A stretch of DNA of 64,000 nt from positions 62,001 to 126,000 of the IMG/VR virus record IMGVR_UViG_3300037010_003037; one strand, 5' to 3'. The position numbers were made by a program, and so were the translations under genes. Position 1 is the first letter of the stretch. Each line of letters starts with the position of its first letter. This DNA is from a virus. Of this stretch, positions 15,667 to 24,080 are shown piece by piece. The notes beneath the pieces were generated by a model that made no database searches, had not been told where the DNA came from, and saw only the letters and a program-made list of their open reading frames with translations.

Positions 15667-16304
15667 AAAAGAAAGTTGTTCAACAAATGCATCAGTTTGG
15701 TTTGTGCATTGACTGGGAAACTAGTGGGGCTGACTTCGGTAAGGATAGTTCACAACATTATCAAGGACTGTCTTTTGGAGCAGTAGTCTTTAAGACTGAG
15801 GACTTTACAATTGTAGAAGAAATGTATCAAGAGATTAAGTTTAACGGTTCTAAATGGGAGTGGTCTGAAGATGCTGAAAAAATTCATGGTCTAACTCAAG
15901 AGTATCTTGAGCAAAATGGTGTGTCACAGGAAGATGCTGCTATCGCACTCGCAGAGCTGATTCTTAAGTACTGGGGTCCAGAAAATAAGGTGATGTTTCT
16001 TGGACATAATCCAGAATTTGATATTCGTTTTACAAATCAACTTATGAACCAGATTGAGATTGAGTTCTCTGTTGAGAAGAAAACTGATTTTACTAGCTGG
16101 ATTCAGTTACATCATGTGGTACTCGATACCTCAGCTGCAGGATTTATTACAACTGGCATTTATAAATCTGATTTGCTTTTTGAAAAGATGGGATTTGCAG
16201 AACGTGATAAACATAATGCGCTTGAAGATGCACGCCAGACAGTGATGACTTGCGCTATTCTTCGTGAATTAACTAAAATCGGTATGGAAAGTGTGGGTCT
16301 ATGA
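15663..16304 (+). CDS. DEDDh-family 3'-5' exonuclease
   Basis: 213 residues. CIDWETSG carries the first D17-x-E19, GHNPEFDIRF holds the second Asp block and DKHNALEDARQT the His/Asp of the DEDDh type, in the order of RNase T, oligoribonuclease and DnaQ epsilon. Known function: metal-dependent 3'-5' removal of nucleotides from RNA or DNA. It overlaps the kinase gene and is followed by a coupled small gene. In this neighbourhood RNA end trimming is plausible, but proofreading-type or DNA roles cannot be excluded. Confidence 0.82.
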   Translation: MKKKVVQQMHQFGLCIDWETSGADFGKDSSQHYQGLSFGAVVFKTEDFTIVEEMYQEIKFNGSKWEWSEDAEKIHGLTQEYLEQNGVSQEDAAIALAELILKYWGPENKVMFLGHNPEFDIRFTNQLMNQIEIEFSVEKKTDFTSWIQLHHVVLDTSAAGFITTGIYKSDLLFEKMGFAERDKHNALEDARQTVMTCAILRELTKIGMESVGL

Positions 16305-16504
16305 CAACATATGTGTATGATGGTATTGAAGTTAGAAAAACCGGCCGAACCGCATCAAAAGAATCTCCTACGTTAAGAGGAAAAAGATTCGTTACCTTGA
16401 TTGAAATTACCCCAGTTGGGGATGATGTCGGATGGAAAAAATGGGTTGATGAAAATTCACTTTATGTTGTTGAGGAAAACAAGGAAAACAATGAAAACAA
16501 TTAA
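16301..16504 (+). CDS. small hypothetical protein (67 aa)
   Basis: It starts at an ATGA overlap with the exonuclease stop. The product reads like a small beta-rich domain (YVYDGIEVRKTGRTA, RGKRFVTLIEI, WKKWVDENSLYVV) with a low-complexity tail ENKENNENN. I do not recognise it; the first motif resembles short phage proteins of unknown function. Confidence 0.6.
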   Translation: MTTYVYDGIEVRKTGRTASKESPTLRGKRFVTLIEITPVGDDVGWKKWVDENSLYVVEENKENNENN

Positions 16505-16739
16505 GTACTATCAAATTTCAGGATTTCAGCTGTTTGTTATGGCTATAATCGTTGGCGTTATTTCTGCGGCACTTATCACGATAAATACAGCTGTGCAAGA
16601 ATATTTGCAACTACCAATGGTGCACATGTCAAAAGATGGGCAATGCACGGTGGTCTCTAATTACAAAAATGGAGATGCTTTCACATGCAATGATGTAGAT
16701 GTAATTCTCCGAAAATATAGAACGACTAAACAAGAATGA
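16491..16739 (+). CDS. single-pass membrane protein with a small cysteine-containing domain
   Basis: I choose the ATG at codon 31 of a longer frame, because the upstream part lies wholly inside the preceding gene and an AAGGAA site stands just before this ATG. 82 residues: a short cytoplasmic start (MKTIKYYQISGF), one transmembrane helix (QLFVMAIIVGVISAALITI) and an outer part with MSKDGQCTVVSNYKNGDAFTC, a C-x-VV-NYKNG-x-FTC pattern I associate with small phage membrane proteins of unknown function. The two cysteines may form a periplasmic disulfide. Its stop overlaps the next start. Confidence 0.6.
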   Translation: MKTIKYYQISGFQLFVMAIIVGVISAALITINTAVQEYLQLPMVHMSKDGQCTVVSNYKNGDAFTCNDVDVILRKYRTTKQE

Positions 16740-17872
16740 ACCGCTATTTTATCTATCAATGCACGGTCTGCAGAAGAACTAAGGATATACCACGAAATGA
16801 TACACATGTTATCCCGACGGGGTGTACAATTACCAAGGGGTGTTCAGGAACATTGCTTAAGGTTGGTGAAAGAGATATTGCCGAGCAGACAGCCCCTGTT
16901 GTTGGTGTAACAGATTGGTACCCACGTGGGACACACCCGAGCGATTCTGAACCTGTTAAAACGATTGAATATGTTAATATGTCTGGTTCATCAACAGGTG
17001 CTTTAGTGTTGGCTATCAGAATGACTGAAGATCAAGCAAATGCGGTTTCTTCAGTAGTTGTCACGTTGGAACAACGTCGTGTTGAAGAAATTTCATTCAA
17101 CCAGTTCACTTATTATGTTCTTACTAATGGTATGACAACGATTTCTGGGCGTGATTCCCAAGGAAAGAACCTGCGAATAGATAGTACTGCGGTGACAGAA
17201 GGCCGATTACGCGTTAGAGTCAATGGTGTTATTAGAACTGATTACACTGTTAATTCATCTATTAACTCCTCTTCTGTAGTGTTCTCATCAGTTCTTCCAT
17301 TACAAAGCGCCGTTGACATTATCGTGTTTAATGAAAGAGAAGTTGAAGACAAGGAATTAGAGTTTGTTACTAATAGAACAATTCCTGTTAGTGATTTAAG
17401 TGGTGCTTGGGGTAATGTTCGTTGGATAGACAAGATAAACCCAGCCATCCCCGGTCCAAATGAGGAACGATGGTGGTTATATACATGCACATCAATAGCA
17501 GGACTGCAGCCATCGGCACGAATTAAGGTAACACAAGTATTGGCAGAAACAACGGAAATTTCATTTGAAAATATCATGTTCTTGCTTGCATCTCCACCGT
17601 ATTCACATGTTGATCGGTATTTGGGATTAGTCGTGCCAATGACTGAGTGCGTTGAAGATTTCAATATCTTGACTAGTAGTAAAATAACACGTGATTTCAT
17701 GATTGAAAAAACCAGAGCTAAAAGCATTTACCCACCACTGAAAATAAAGCGTGGATATACAGAACAGCAAAAATCATTAACAAGTGAAGATATTATTCCT
17801 GTTGCTAAAAATTCAACAGCTCAAAACACACCGATGATGTTAACAGACAAATACACTAATGGACCGATATGA
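16736..17872 (+). CDS. hypothetical protein with an N-terminal zinc-ribbon-like motif
   Basis: 378 residues. The first 45 residues have YQCTVCRRTKDIPRND then TGCTITKGCSGTLLKVG, two cysteine pairs with treble-clef or zinc-ribbon spacing. The rest is beta-rich with segments such as VRVNGVIRTDYTVN and VDIIVFNER that recall structural or fibre domains. No enzyme motif is visible. It is coupled to both neighbours by ATGA. It could be a virion-associated protein, but it lies far from the minus-strand structural genes; function unknown. Confidence 0.65.
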   Translation: MNRYFIYQCTVCRRTKDIPRNDTHVIPTGCTITKGCSGTLLKVGERDIAEQTAPVVGVTDWYPRGTHPSDSEPVKTIEYVNMSGSSTGALVLAIRMTEDQANAVSSVVVTLEQRRVEEISFNQFTYYVLTNGMTTISGRDSQGKNLRIDSTAVTEGRLRVRVNGVIRTDYTVNSSINSSSVVFSSVLPLQSAVDIIVFNEREVEDKELEFVTNRTIPVSDLSGAWGNVRWIDKINPAIPGPNEERWWLYTCTSIAGLQPSARIKVTQVLAETTEISFENIMFLLASPPYSHVDRYLGLVVPMTECVEDFNILTSSKITRDFMIEKTRAKSIYPPLKIKRGYTEQQKSLTSEDIIPVAKNSTAQNTPMMLTDKYTNGPI

Positions 17873-18408
17873 TTGCTGATAAAATTATTCCTAGCTTCTA
17901 TCTTTTAGAATTAGAAGGGGCTGCAGCGCAGGTTGTGGTGCCTGGAGATTTTAACATTGACAGAATAGCAGTTGGGTCAGATGATTACAATTCTGACTTG
18001 CATGCCACAAGTGCCCTTCAACAAGCGATACATGCAATCGCTGATAGCGTAGCAGAAGATCCATCAAAGCTTAAAAAGGAAATAGAATTTAATCCTGAAT
18101 TTTTCCCAACATTAAAGTTTGAACTTCCTGAGGATATTGAAGAAGAGCTTGAAGAAGCACAAGCTATCTCTGATGTCATGTCAAATGAAATGATTGAAAA
18201 TGGACAAGTTCCTATCTTTTTAACTAATACATTTGATTCACTTGGCGATTTTATTCAATCAAGATGGACTGTTTCGGGGGAAAATTTTAAGATAACTGGG
18301 CGTGTCGCCGCAAACCCAACAAAGTACGTGATGTATAAGGGATTAGAACAAGTCAAGCGACATGAGACAATTCATCGTAATGAACTTAACACACTAATGG
18401 TTCACTAA
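17869..18408 (+). CDS. hypothetical protein (179 aa)
   Basis: A soluble acidic protein with a predicted helix rich in E (PEDIEEELEEAQAISDVMSNE) and a C-terminal part ending HRNELNTLMVH. No motif or fold is recognised. It overlaps its upstream neighbour by ATGA and the downstream start by TAATG, indicating co-translation with two other unknowns. Confidence 0.65.
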   Translation: MIADKIIPSFYLLELEGAAAQVVVPGDFNIDRIAVGSDDYNSDLHATSALQQAIHAIADSVAEDPSKLKKEIEFNPEFFPTLKFELPEDIEEELEEAQAISDVMSNEMIENGQVPIFLTNTFDSLGDFIQSRWTVSGENFKITGRVAANPTKYVMYKGLEQVKRHETIHRNELNTLMVH

Positions 18409-18821
18409 TGAACACATCGTTTACTTACGCAGTTAAAATTATTGATGGGTCACCATTTTTTGCTAGTGAAACTATCAAAAATTTGTTTCCTAGCGCTAGA
18501 GAAATGGTCATTACTTCAAAACCATTTAACAACTATGACGAGTGCTATGAAAAGCTGTTGAGTCTTCTAGACGCACTAACGACAGCATCATCAACAACAA
18601 GCAAGAAAAATTATGTCATTGTATCTCGAATTAATCCTTCATTGGATAAAACTGGAGAGACTAAATCTATTGAAGGTGAGACATGGGATGATCTTACATT
18701 AATTAAAGCATATGTTGCTAATGCCGATGCACTAAAGAAATCTGAGCTGCGCTACACAATAATTGGAGCAATTATAATGAGTTCAGGAATTGACAATTTA
18801 GTTAATTTTGATCAATCTTAA
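18408..18821 (+). CDS. hypothetical protein (137 aa)
   Basis: An alpha/beta-looking small protein (SFTYAVKIIDGSPFFAS start, NYVIVSRINPSL middle) with no recognised motif. It is the last gene of the overlapping run, followed by a terminator-like hairpin. Confidence 0.65.
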   Translation: MNTSFTYAVKIIDGSPFFASETIKNLFPSAREMVITSKPFNNYDECYEKLLSLLDALTTASSTTSKKNYVIVSRINPSLDKTGETKSIEGETWDDLTLIKAYVANADALKKSELRYTIIGAIIMSSGIDNLVNFDQS

Positions 18822-18828
18822 TTTATTG

Positions 18829-18857
18829 AGTGATAGTTTTCAAAAAGATCACTTTTT
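18829..18857 (+). terminator. Rho-independent terminator candidate
   Basis: AGTGAT and ATCACT pair over 6 bp with an inner TTTT/AAAA stem, followed by TTTTT. It separates the unknown-gene operon from the DsbA-like gene. Confidence 0.5.
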
Positions 18858-18905
18858 GTTAAAATTATAATTTAATTTTTATCTGTTCATCATAGGAGAT
18901 TTTAG

Positions 18906-19229
18906 ATGTCTAAGTCTAAATACGCACTCGCACCCACTGGGAAAAAACAATACATTGAAGTTACGACGCTGATTAAGGATCCAGCACAGCGATCCAAACT
19001 ACAGAACTACATTGATGAAGTTATTCGCTGTAAGACAAAGATTCTTGATGAACAAGAGTCAATCAAAGCGCTTCGTGATGCTGCGGTTGAAGAGCTTAAC
19101 ATTGAACCAAAGATGTTTACTCAACTTGTGAGCTTGTTTTTTAACAACAACTTTGAGCAAAAACGCGCTGAACTAGAACGACTAGAAGCAGCAATTAACG
19201 CTCTTATGCAAACCGAAACCAATGAATAA
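18906..19229 (+). CDS. dsbA: DsbA-like late double-stranded DNA-binding protein
   Basis: 107 residues with an AGGAGAT ribosome site. The core from residue ~30 (YIDEVIRCKTKILDEQESI, LRDAAVEELNIEPKMFTQL, then VSLFFNNNFEQKRAE) follows the same heptad and key positions as T4 DsbA, where a coiled stretch precedes AKDELGVDGKMFNRLLALY. T4 DsbA binds double-stranded DNA at late promoter regions and helps late transcription. It has an N-terminal extension of about 20 residues relative to T4. The presence of TATAAATA-type promoters in the window is consistent. Homology is judged by eye. Confidence 0.75.
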   Translation: MSKSKYALAPTGKKQYIEVTTLIKDPAQRSKLQNYIDEVIRCKTKILDEQESIKALRDAAVEELNIEPKMFTQLVSLFFNNNFEQKRAELERLEAAINALMQTETNE

Positions 19230-19245
19230 TGTCAAAGAAGTAAAT

Positions 19246-19273
19246 TTTACCAGTGCTCATATGAGATGGTAAA
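19246..19273 (+). other. stem-loop in the DNA polymerase leader
   Basis: TTTACCA and TGGTAAA (7 bp) enclose the palindrome CTCATATGAG. It lies ~140 nt upstream of the polymerase start and has no T-run. In T4, gp43 binds a hairpin in its own leader; a similar role is only a guess here. Confidence 0.3.
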
Positions 19274-19415
19274 GATTTAGAAAATGCACGTAGAACACAT
19301 GTTCTTCAGTGATGATTCACAACTTGTGTAATCCTGAACTAGCTAAATATCTTTGAACATTAGGTATTTCTCAAGATACTATAACAATCAGTATCGTAGA
19401 CACAACTAAAAAAGA

Positions 19416-22400
19416 ATGACAACTAAATTTACAAACTACGTCGCTGCATGGGTTGATTACTCTAGAAACCGTGATGGGGAAATTATGGTGCTAGAGCGAG
19501 ACCAAGATGGTAAAGTTTTAAAGGTTCGTCACAATTCCCCATTTTACTTTTTTGTTGAAGATCCAGAAGGTGAACGTGAGTCAATCTTTGGGCATAAAGT
19601 TACGCGGGCAGAATTTAAAACTAAACACGAATATGACGAGGCACTTAAGTTTTTCCGCAATCCACGTAATTTTGAAGAGGAAGGTCGTTGCCCTTACCTA
19701 TTTGAAACAGATATTCAGCCACTTAAGCGCGTGCTGATGGATATGTATTACAACAGACCATCACCGCCTGTCAATTTTGTGTTTATTGATATTGAAGCTG
19801 ACTACACACGTAAGATCGGATTTCCATCTCCATCAAATCCGTATGCTGTAATAAATGCTGTAACAGTGTATCAATCATGGACACAAAAATTCTTCACTCT
19901 AGCAATACCACCTAAGGAATTTACTGGAACAATCGATGATCTGTACGCAGAAATCAATGAGCTTATTAAGCAAAAACAACTACGTGAGGGTATTATTCCT
20001 GAGATCATCTTGTGTGATGATGAGCGTGAGCTTGTTAACATTATGCTTCAGCTTATTCAAGAATCTGACATCATCTCTGGCTGGAACTCAGAATTCTTTG
20101 ATATGCCATACATCTACGAGCGGTTAATGCGGCTTGGTGGTGAATCACTTGTTGCAAAACTAGAACACGTGGGATGTCGCCCACCACGTAAGGTGATGGT
20201 GAACAAGTTTGGGTCTGAGGAACCAGTTATCAAGTTCTCTGGGCGTTCTCACCTTGACTACATGCGATTGTTTCAAAAGTTTACTTTTGAAGGCCGTGTA
20301 TCATATTCTCTTGGAAACATTCTTCAAGAAGAAGTTGGTGTTGGTAAAATCGAGTTCGAAGGTTCTCTTGAAGACTTATACCACAACAACTTTCCTAAGT
20401 TCGTGGCCTACAACTTCCGTGACGTTGATGGAATCGTACAGTTAGACGCTAAGTTTAAATTCATCGCTCTCGCGAATCAAATGGCGCATGAAAATACTGT
20501 GAGTTTTGATGCGGTTTTAGGAACTGTTTCTTATGTTGAAACAGGCATCACCAATCACGCTCACTATGTTCTAAACAAAGTTGTGCATGACAAGAACATT
20601 AAAGAACACGATAAGGTTGAAGGCGCTATCGTTTTGAATCCTAAGATTGGTCTACATGAATGGGTTGGTTCTGTTGACATCAACTCACTATATCCAAACA
20701 CAATTCGTTCATTGAACATTTCACCTGAAAAAATTATTGGGCAGTTTACACAAAAAGAAGAAGCGTGGCTAGCAATTAAGAACAACACAGACGACCGCCT
20801 TTGTTTTCAGTACGAATCTGGTAAGCAAGAAATTCTAACAGCAAAAGAGTGGAAAACTATTCTTGTTGATCGTCACTGGGCTGTATCAGCGTATGGCACA
20901 GTATTTGATCAATCTAATGGGCGGGGTGTTGTTGCTGACATCCTTGGTTTCTGGTATGCAGAACGAAAGCGTCTTCAGGCTGAAAAGAAAAAGTACACAG
21001 CGCTTGCCAAGGAAGAAAAAGATCCAGTCAAGAAAGCTGAATATAAGAAGCTTGAAGAACACTATGATCTTTTGCAGCTAACCAAGAAAATTTCGATGAA
21101 CAGCCTGTACGGCGCGCTCTTGAATCCTTCTATGCGATTCTCAGATGAACGCATGGGTGCATCTGTCACTGCAACAGGTCGACAGATTACTACACATATG
21201 ATGGAAACGATTGCGTTCTTGTTAACTGGTGAACGTTCTCCTCTTAAAAAGCATACTGAGTTCGATGAGGAAGAAGGCAAGTACATTAACATTTACACGT
21301 GTGATTCACCTGCTATCATCTACGGTGATACTGATTCCGTTGACAAAGATAGCGTAATTGATACGTCACTTGGTAAGAAAAGCATTGAATCTTTGTTCGA
21401 CACATTTGATATTAAAAGGAAAAATTACGAAAATAAGGAATTTGCTTTTAGCAGCGTAAAAGTAACCACACCATGTTACGTCAATAAAAGAATTGTGCAG
21501 CGCCCTATTTTGGCAATTTACCGTCACAAGGTATCAAAGAAGAAATACAAGATTACGCTAGAAAATGAAAAAAGCGTAATAGTAACAGAAGATCATTCTG
21601 TGATGGTCATTCGTGATGGGGTTTTGACTGAGATTAAACCTAAAGATATAAACACAAACACAGATCTGTGCATCTCTGTAGATGACATGAATGTGACTAA
21701 TAACGGTGATGTTGCGAATTATGAGCTAGTAAAAATACGCGCAATTGAAGAATTAGAAGCTTTTGATAATGAATACGTGTATGACGTAATCATGGCTGAT
21801 GATAGCACGCCATGGTTTTTTGCAAATGGCGTGCTCGTTCATAATTCTTGTTATTACAAATGCATTGGGGCTACTGACAAAGCGTCAGCTATTGAAATTG
21901 CTGACTTAACAGCTGAAGGGGTGAACGATTCATTCCCCGCTTTCATGCGAGAAGCATTTAATTGTCAACCAGAATTTGACACACTTATTAAAGCAGGTCG
22001 TGAAATTGTTGGATCACGAGGGTTATTTCAAGCTAAGAAAAAGTACATTATCAAGGTTATTGACGCTGAAGGTTTACCCGTTGACAAGCTAAAGTCGATG
22101 GGATCTGAAATAAAGAAGGCCGACACTCCTAAGATCATTCAGGATTTTCTGAAGACAACAGTTGACATGATCCTGGATGGTAAATCATATGATGAACTAG
22201 CAGAGTATGTGAATGGTCAGAGACGTGAAATTCTGAAAAAGAAGGTAAACGTATTTTCTTTGGGTGTTGCAAAGCAAGTAAATAATCTTGAAAAGTACAT
22301 GGCTGAGTATCGCGCACCTGGTACTTTTAGATCAAAAAATGGTGGCAAGCTAACTATTCCAGGACATGCTCGTGCTGCTTGCAACTACAATGCTTTACTT

Positions 22401-22673
22401 GAAGAATTTGACAAAGGTGCAAAACCTATCAAAAGCGGTGACAAAGTTCTAGTTTATTACCTAAAAAAGAACGATAGAGATTTTAAGTCGATTGCTTTTC
22501 CTGCAGAATTTACGCGCTTTCCAGATTGGTTTACCGAAAACTTTCAAGTTGACATTAAGAAAACCGAGGAACGCATGTTTGACAGCAAGCTTAGCGGTAT
22601 GTTTGCCGCAGCGTTTAATAAAGAAGTTCCAACACCACAATCTGTCTTAACTAATAGTTTGTTGGAATTTTAA
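19416..22673 (+). CDS. 43: family B DNA polymerase (T4 gp43-like) with in-frame intein
   Basis: 1085 residues as translated, 915 after removal of a 170-residue intein (T4 gp43 is 898). Exonuclease motif FIDIEAD has D125 and E127. Polymerase motif A is VDINSLYP with D421, motif B is KISMNSLYG near residue 556, and motif C is YGDTD|S, split by the intein after D640. SRGLFQAKKKYIIKV suits the KxY region downstream. It is the replicative polymerase, acting with the clamp encoded next. Activity requires splicing because the catalytic YGDTDS is interrupted. The leader carries a hairpin. No strong Shine-Dalgarno sequence is seen, only A-rich sequence before the ATG. Confidence 0.95.
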   Translation: MTTKFTNYVAAWVDYSRNRDGEIMVLERDQDGKVLKVRHNSPFYFFVEDPEGERESIFGHKVTRAEFKTKHEYDEALKFFRNPRNFEEEGRCPYLFETDIQPLKRVLMDMYYNRPSPPVNFVFIDIEADYTRKIGFPSPSNPYAVINAVTVYQSWTQKFFTLAIPPKEFTGTIDDLYAEINELIKQKQLREGIIPEIILCDDERELVNIMLQLIQESDIISGWNSEFFDMPYIYERLMRLGGESLVAKLEHVGCRPPRKVMVNKFGSEEPVIKFSGRSHLDYMRLFQKFTFEGRVSYSLGNILQEEVGVGKIEFEGSLEDLYHNNFPKFVAYNFRDVDGIVQLDAKFKFIALANQMAHENTVSFDAVLGTVSYVETGITNHAHYVLNKVVHDKNIKEHDKVEGAIVLNPKIGLHEWVGSVDINSLYPNTIRSLNISPEKIIGQFTQKEEAWLAIKNNTDDRLCFQYESGKQEILTAKEWKTILVDRHWAVSAYGTVFDQSNGRGVVADILGFWYAERKRLQAEKKKYTALAKEEKDPVKKAEYKKLEEHYDLLQLTKKISMNSLYGALLNPSMRFSDERMGASVTATGRQITTHMMETIAFLLTGERSPLKKHTEFDEEEGKYINIYTCDSPAIIYGDTDSVDKDSVIDTSLGKKSIESLFDTFDIKRKNYENKEFAFSSVKVTTPCYVNKRIVQRPILAIYRHKVSKKKYKITLENEKSVIVTEDHSVMVIRDGVLTEIKPKDINTNTDLCISVDDMNVTNNGDVANYELVKIRAIEELEAFDNEYVYDVIMADDSTPWFFANGVLVHNSCYYKCIGATDKASAIEIADLTAEGVNDSFPAFMREAFNCQPEFDTLIKAGREIVGSRGLFQAKKKYIIKVIDAEGLPVDKLKSMGSEIKKADTPKIIQDFLKTTVDMILDGKSYDELAEYVNGQRREILKKKVNVFSLGVAKQVNNLEKYMAEYRAPGTFRSKNGGKLTIPGHARAACNYNALLEEFDKGAKPIKSGDKVLVYYLKKNDRDFKSIAFPAEFTRFPDWFTENFQVDIKKTEERMFDSKLSGMFAAAFNKEVPTPQSVLTNSLLEF
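21336..21845 (+). mobile_element. 170-residue mini-intein in polymerase motif C, serine first residue
   Basis: The intein begins S-V-D-K-D-S-V right after YGDTD and ends in V-H-N followed by extein Ser (SCYYKC). Joining the exteins restores YGDTDSCYYKC. Block B is visible as VTEDHSVMV (T-x-x-H), and blocks F/G as YVYDVIMADD...FFANGVLVHN. No LAGLIDADG or HNH endonuclease insert is present. Residue 1 is Ser rather than the usual Cys, and the +1 residue is also Ser. The site is the known polymerase 'c' insertion site for B-family inteins. Confidence 0.88.
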
Positions 22674-22715
22674 CAATTAAAACATAAAAATGTATAAAAC
22701 TGTAATACTACATAG

Positions 22716-22721
22716 TATAAT
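22716..22721 (+). promoter_or_regulatory. -10-like box TATAAT
   Basis: Exact TATAAT within AGTATAATATACT, 20 nt upstream of the broken small gene; no convincing -35 box. Confidence 0.25.
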
Positions 22722-22741
22722 ATACTATTAGATGAAGGAAG

Positions 22742-22984
22742 ATGAAAATGATTCTACACGCTGAAGAACCAAATGATCCCGTGGTTGGGGATGCTTACAT
22801 TGGCAAAATGACCCGCACAGTAAATGTGTTTGATGGAAATGCATGGTAAACATTCAATGAATATGAGCTTTTAGAAATGGAAATGATTCATCTACTTATG
22901 ACAACAGGTAGGACACGACAACAAGCTGAGCGTGCAATTCACATGCTACAACATGGGCACATTCACAATGGAGACAAAGAATGA
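22742..22984 (+). pseudogene. small gene interrupted by an in-frame TAA
   Basis: From ATG (preceded by GAAGGA) the frame gives 35 codons ending GKMTRTVNVFDGNAW, then TAA (22847-22849), then stays open for 44 more codons (TFNEYELLEMEMIHLL..., NGDKE) and stops in a TGA that overlaps the clamp start exactly as ATGA. That coupling suggests the full 81-codon frame was one gene and that TAA replaced a sense codon (CAA is one base away). Alternatives: a 35-residue gene plus a second start at an internal ATG, ochre read-through, or a sequence error. Confidence 0.55.
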
Positions 22985-23721
22985 AATTATCGACAGAGAA
23001 TACTGCTAAACTTACGTCTCTGCTCAATACAGCAAGTATTTGCGGTATTGAGAGCATCATTATAATTGATGATAAGGCCCGTGGTATCAACCCAGCAAAA
23101 ACATGTTTTTTAGTATCAAGTGATAATCTTCCAAAATTTCCTCAGAAGATCGGTCTTGGTCGCTTAAAGGATCTTCAATCACGCATCAATGTTTTTGCAG
23201 ATAAATCTGATGTCGTTATTGATGCAAAAGAATCAGAGCGCGGCGAGATTACATCACTTGAAATTTCTTCTGGGCGTAATAAGGTTCAATATCGTTGTCA
23301 ATCCACTATGATGCTGGCAGATAGCATTCCTAAGAATGTTCCTGACGCATTCAACCCTGCGTATAAGCTGTTCATCAATAAAGACGAGATGAAAATGATT
23401 CTTGATGCAGTACGTGTTATGAACAGCAAGCGAATTACTGTTGCTATCAAAAATGATCGCACGGTAAGTTTTACAGTTAGTGATGCATCTAATGACAATT
23501 TTACAGTAATTCTTTCTACCCCTGCAGAGCGAATTACTGAAGATGAAGATACCGTTGTAAATTACTATGTAACAGAGGTGTTCTCGCCAGTTGTTAAAGA
23601 GCTTATGTCTCTTGACACCGCGGTGGTTCATGTCGGTGAACGTGGAACTATGACGGCAAAGATCAATCAACATAATGTCGTGCTACTCCCGCAAGTGGGT
23701 GACGACGGAGAGGAAGAATAA
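22981..23721 (+). CDS. 45: sliding clamp (T4 gp45-like)
   Basis: 246 residues (T4 gp45 is 228). The sequence has clamp-like layout: N-terminal domain with SIIIIDDKARGINP and LGRLKDLQSRINVF, and a middle part (YKLFINKDEMKMILDAVRV) resembling the domain linker region in T4-type trimeric clamps. It holds the polymerase on DNA, and in T4 it also activates late promoters with gp33/gp55. The start overlaps the stop of the broken small gene. Clamp-loader genes are not in this window. Homology is judged from sequence character and position after the polymerase. Confidence 0.78.
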   Translation: MKLSTENTAKLTSLLNTASICGIESIIIIDDKARGINPAKTCFLVSSDNLPKFPQKIGLGRLKDLQSRINVFADKSDVVIDAKESERGEITSLEISSGRNKVQYRCQSTMMLADSIPKNVPDAFNPAYKLFINKDEMKMILDAVRVMNSKRITVAIKNDRTVSFTVSDASNDNFTVILSTPAERITEDEDTVVNYYVTEVFSPVVKELMSLDTAVVHVGERGTMTAKINQHNVVLLPQVGDDGEEE

Positions 23722-24080
23722 TGGCAGCAGAAAATATGACCATCACTGAAGCTCTAACAATGATTAAAGCACAAGGTGATAAGCTTAAAGAGTGTTATGA
23801 GCAACTAGCAAAATGGAAATTGGAGTTTTCTTTTGAAACCGATCCAACAACGCTCGAGGTAAAAATTAAAGCACTTAAGCCATTTGGTGGGGGTGGTGTT
23901 ATTCGCACTCTCACAAAAGAGGATATCCTCCATTACGCAAATGATATGGACACGCTCATTCGTGAAGTCGCGGAGCAGTTTTATGAGGTTCTCTTGAAAA
24001 AACAAATTTTTGAAGAACTCGCGCCAGGCGCTAGAAGGGTACTTGAGAACACGGCAAGCATTGCAAAAAGAACGGTATGA
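23721..24080 (+). CDS. hypothetical protein coupled to the sliding clamp
   Basis: 119 residues, starting at a TAATG overlap with the clamp stop. Largely helical (ITEALTMIKAQGDKLKECYEQL, MDTLIREVAEQFYEVLLKKQIFEEL) around a Gly-rich LKPFGGGGVIRTL. No known motif. Tight coupling to the clamp suggests a clamp partner, for example in late transcription or loading, but nothing in the sequence proves it. Confidence 0.65.
   Translation: MAAENMTITEALTMIKAQGDKLKECYEQLAKWKLEFSFETDPTTLEVKIKALKPFGGGGVIRTLTKEDILHYANDMDTLIREVAEQFYEVLLKKQIFEELAPGARRVLENTASIAKRTV

Noticed and set aside
17242-17727. 161-codon minus-strand frame
   Set aside because: It lies entirely inside the plus-strand 378-residue gene, whose start and stop are coupled to neighbours; no ribosome site and no recognisable sequence.
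21336-21845. Homing endonuclease inside the intein
   Set aside because: 170 residues is mini-intein size and there is no LAGLIDADG, HNH or GIY-YIG signature.
23254-23673. 139-codon minus-strand frame opposite the clamp
   Set aside because: Antisense to a well-supported gp45-like gene with low-complexity His/Asn/Cys-rich translation.
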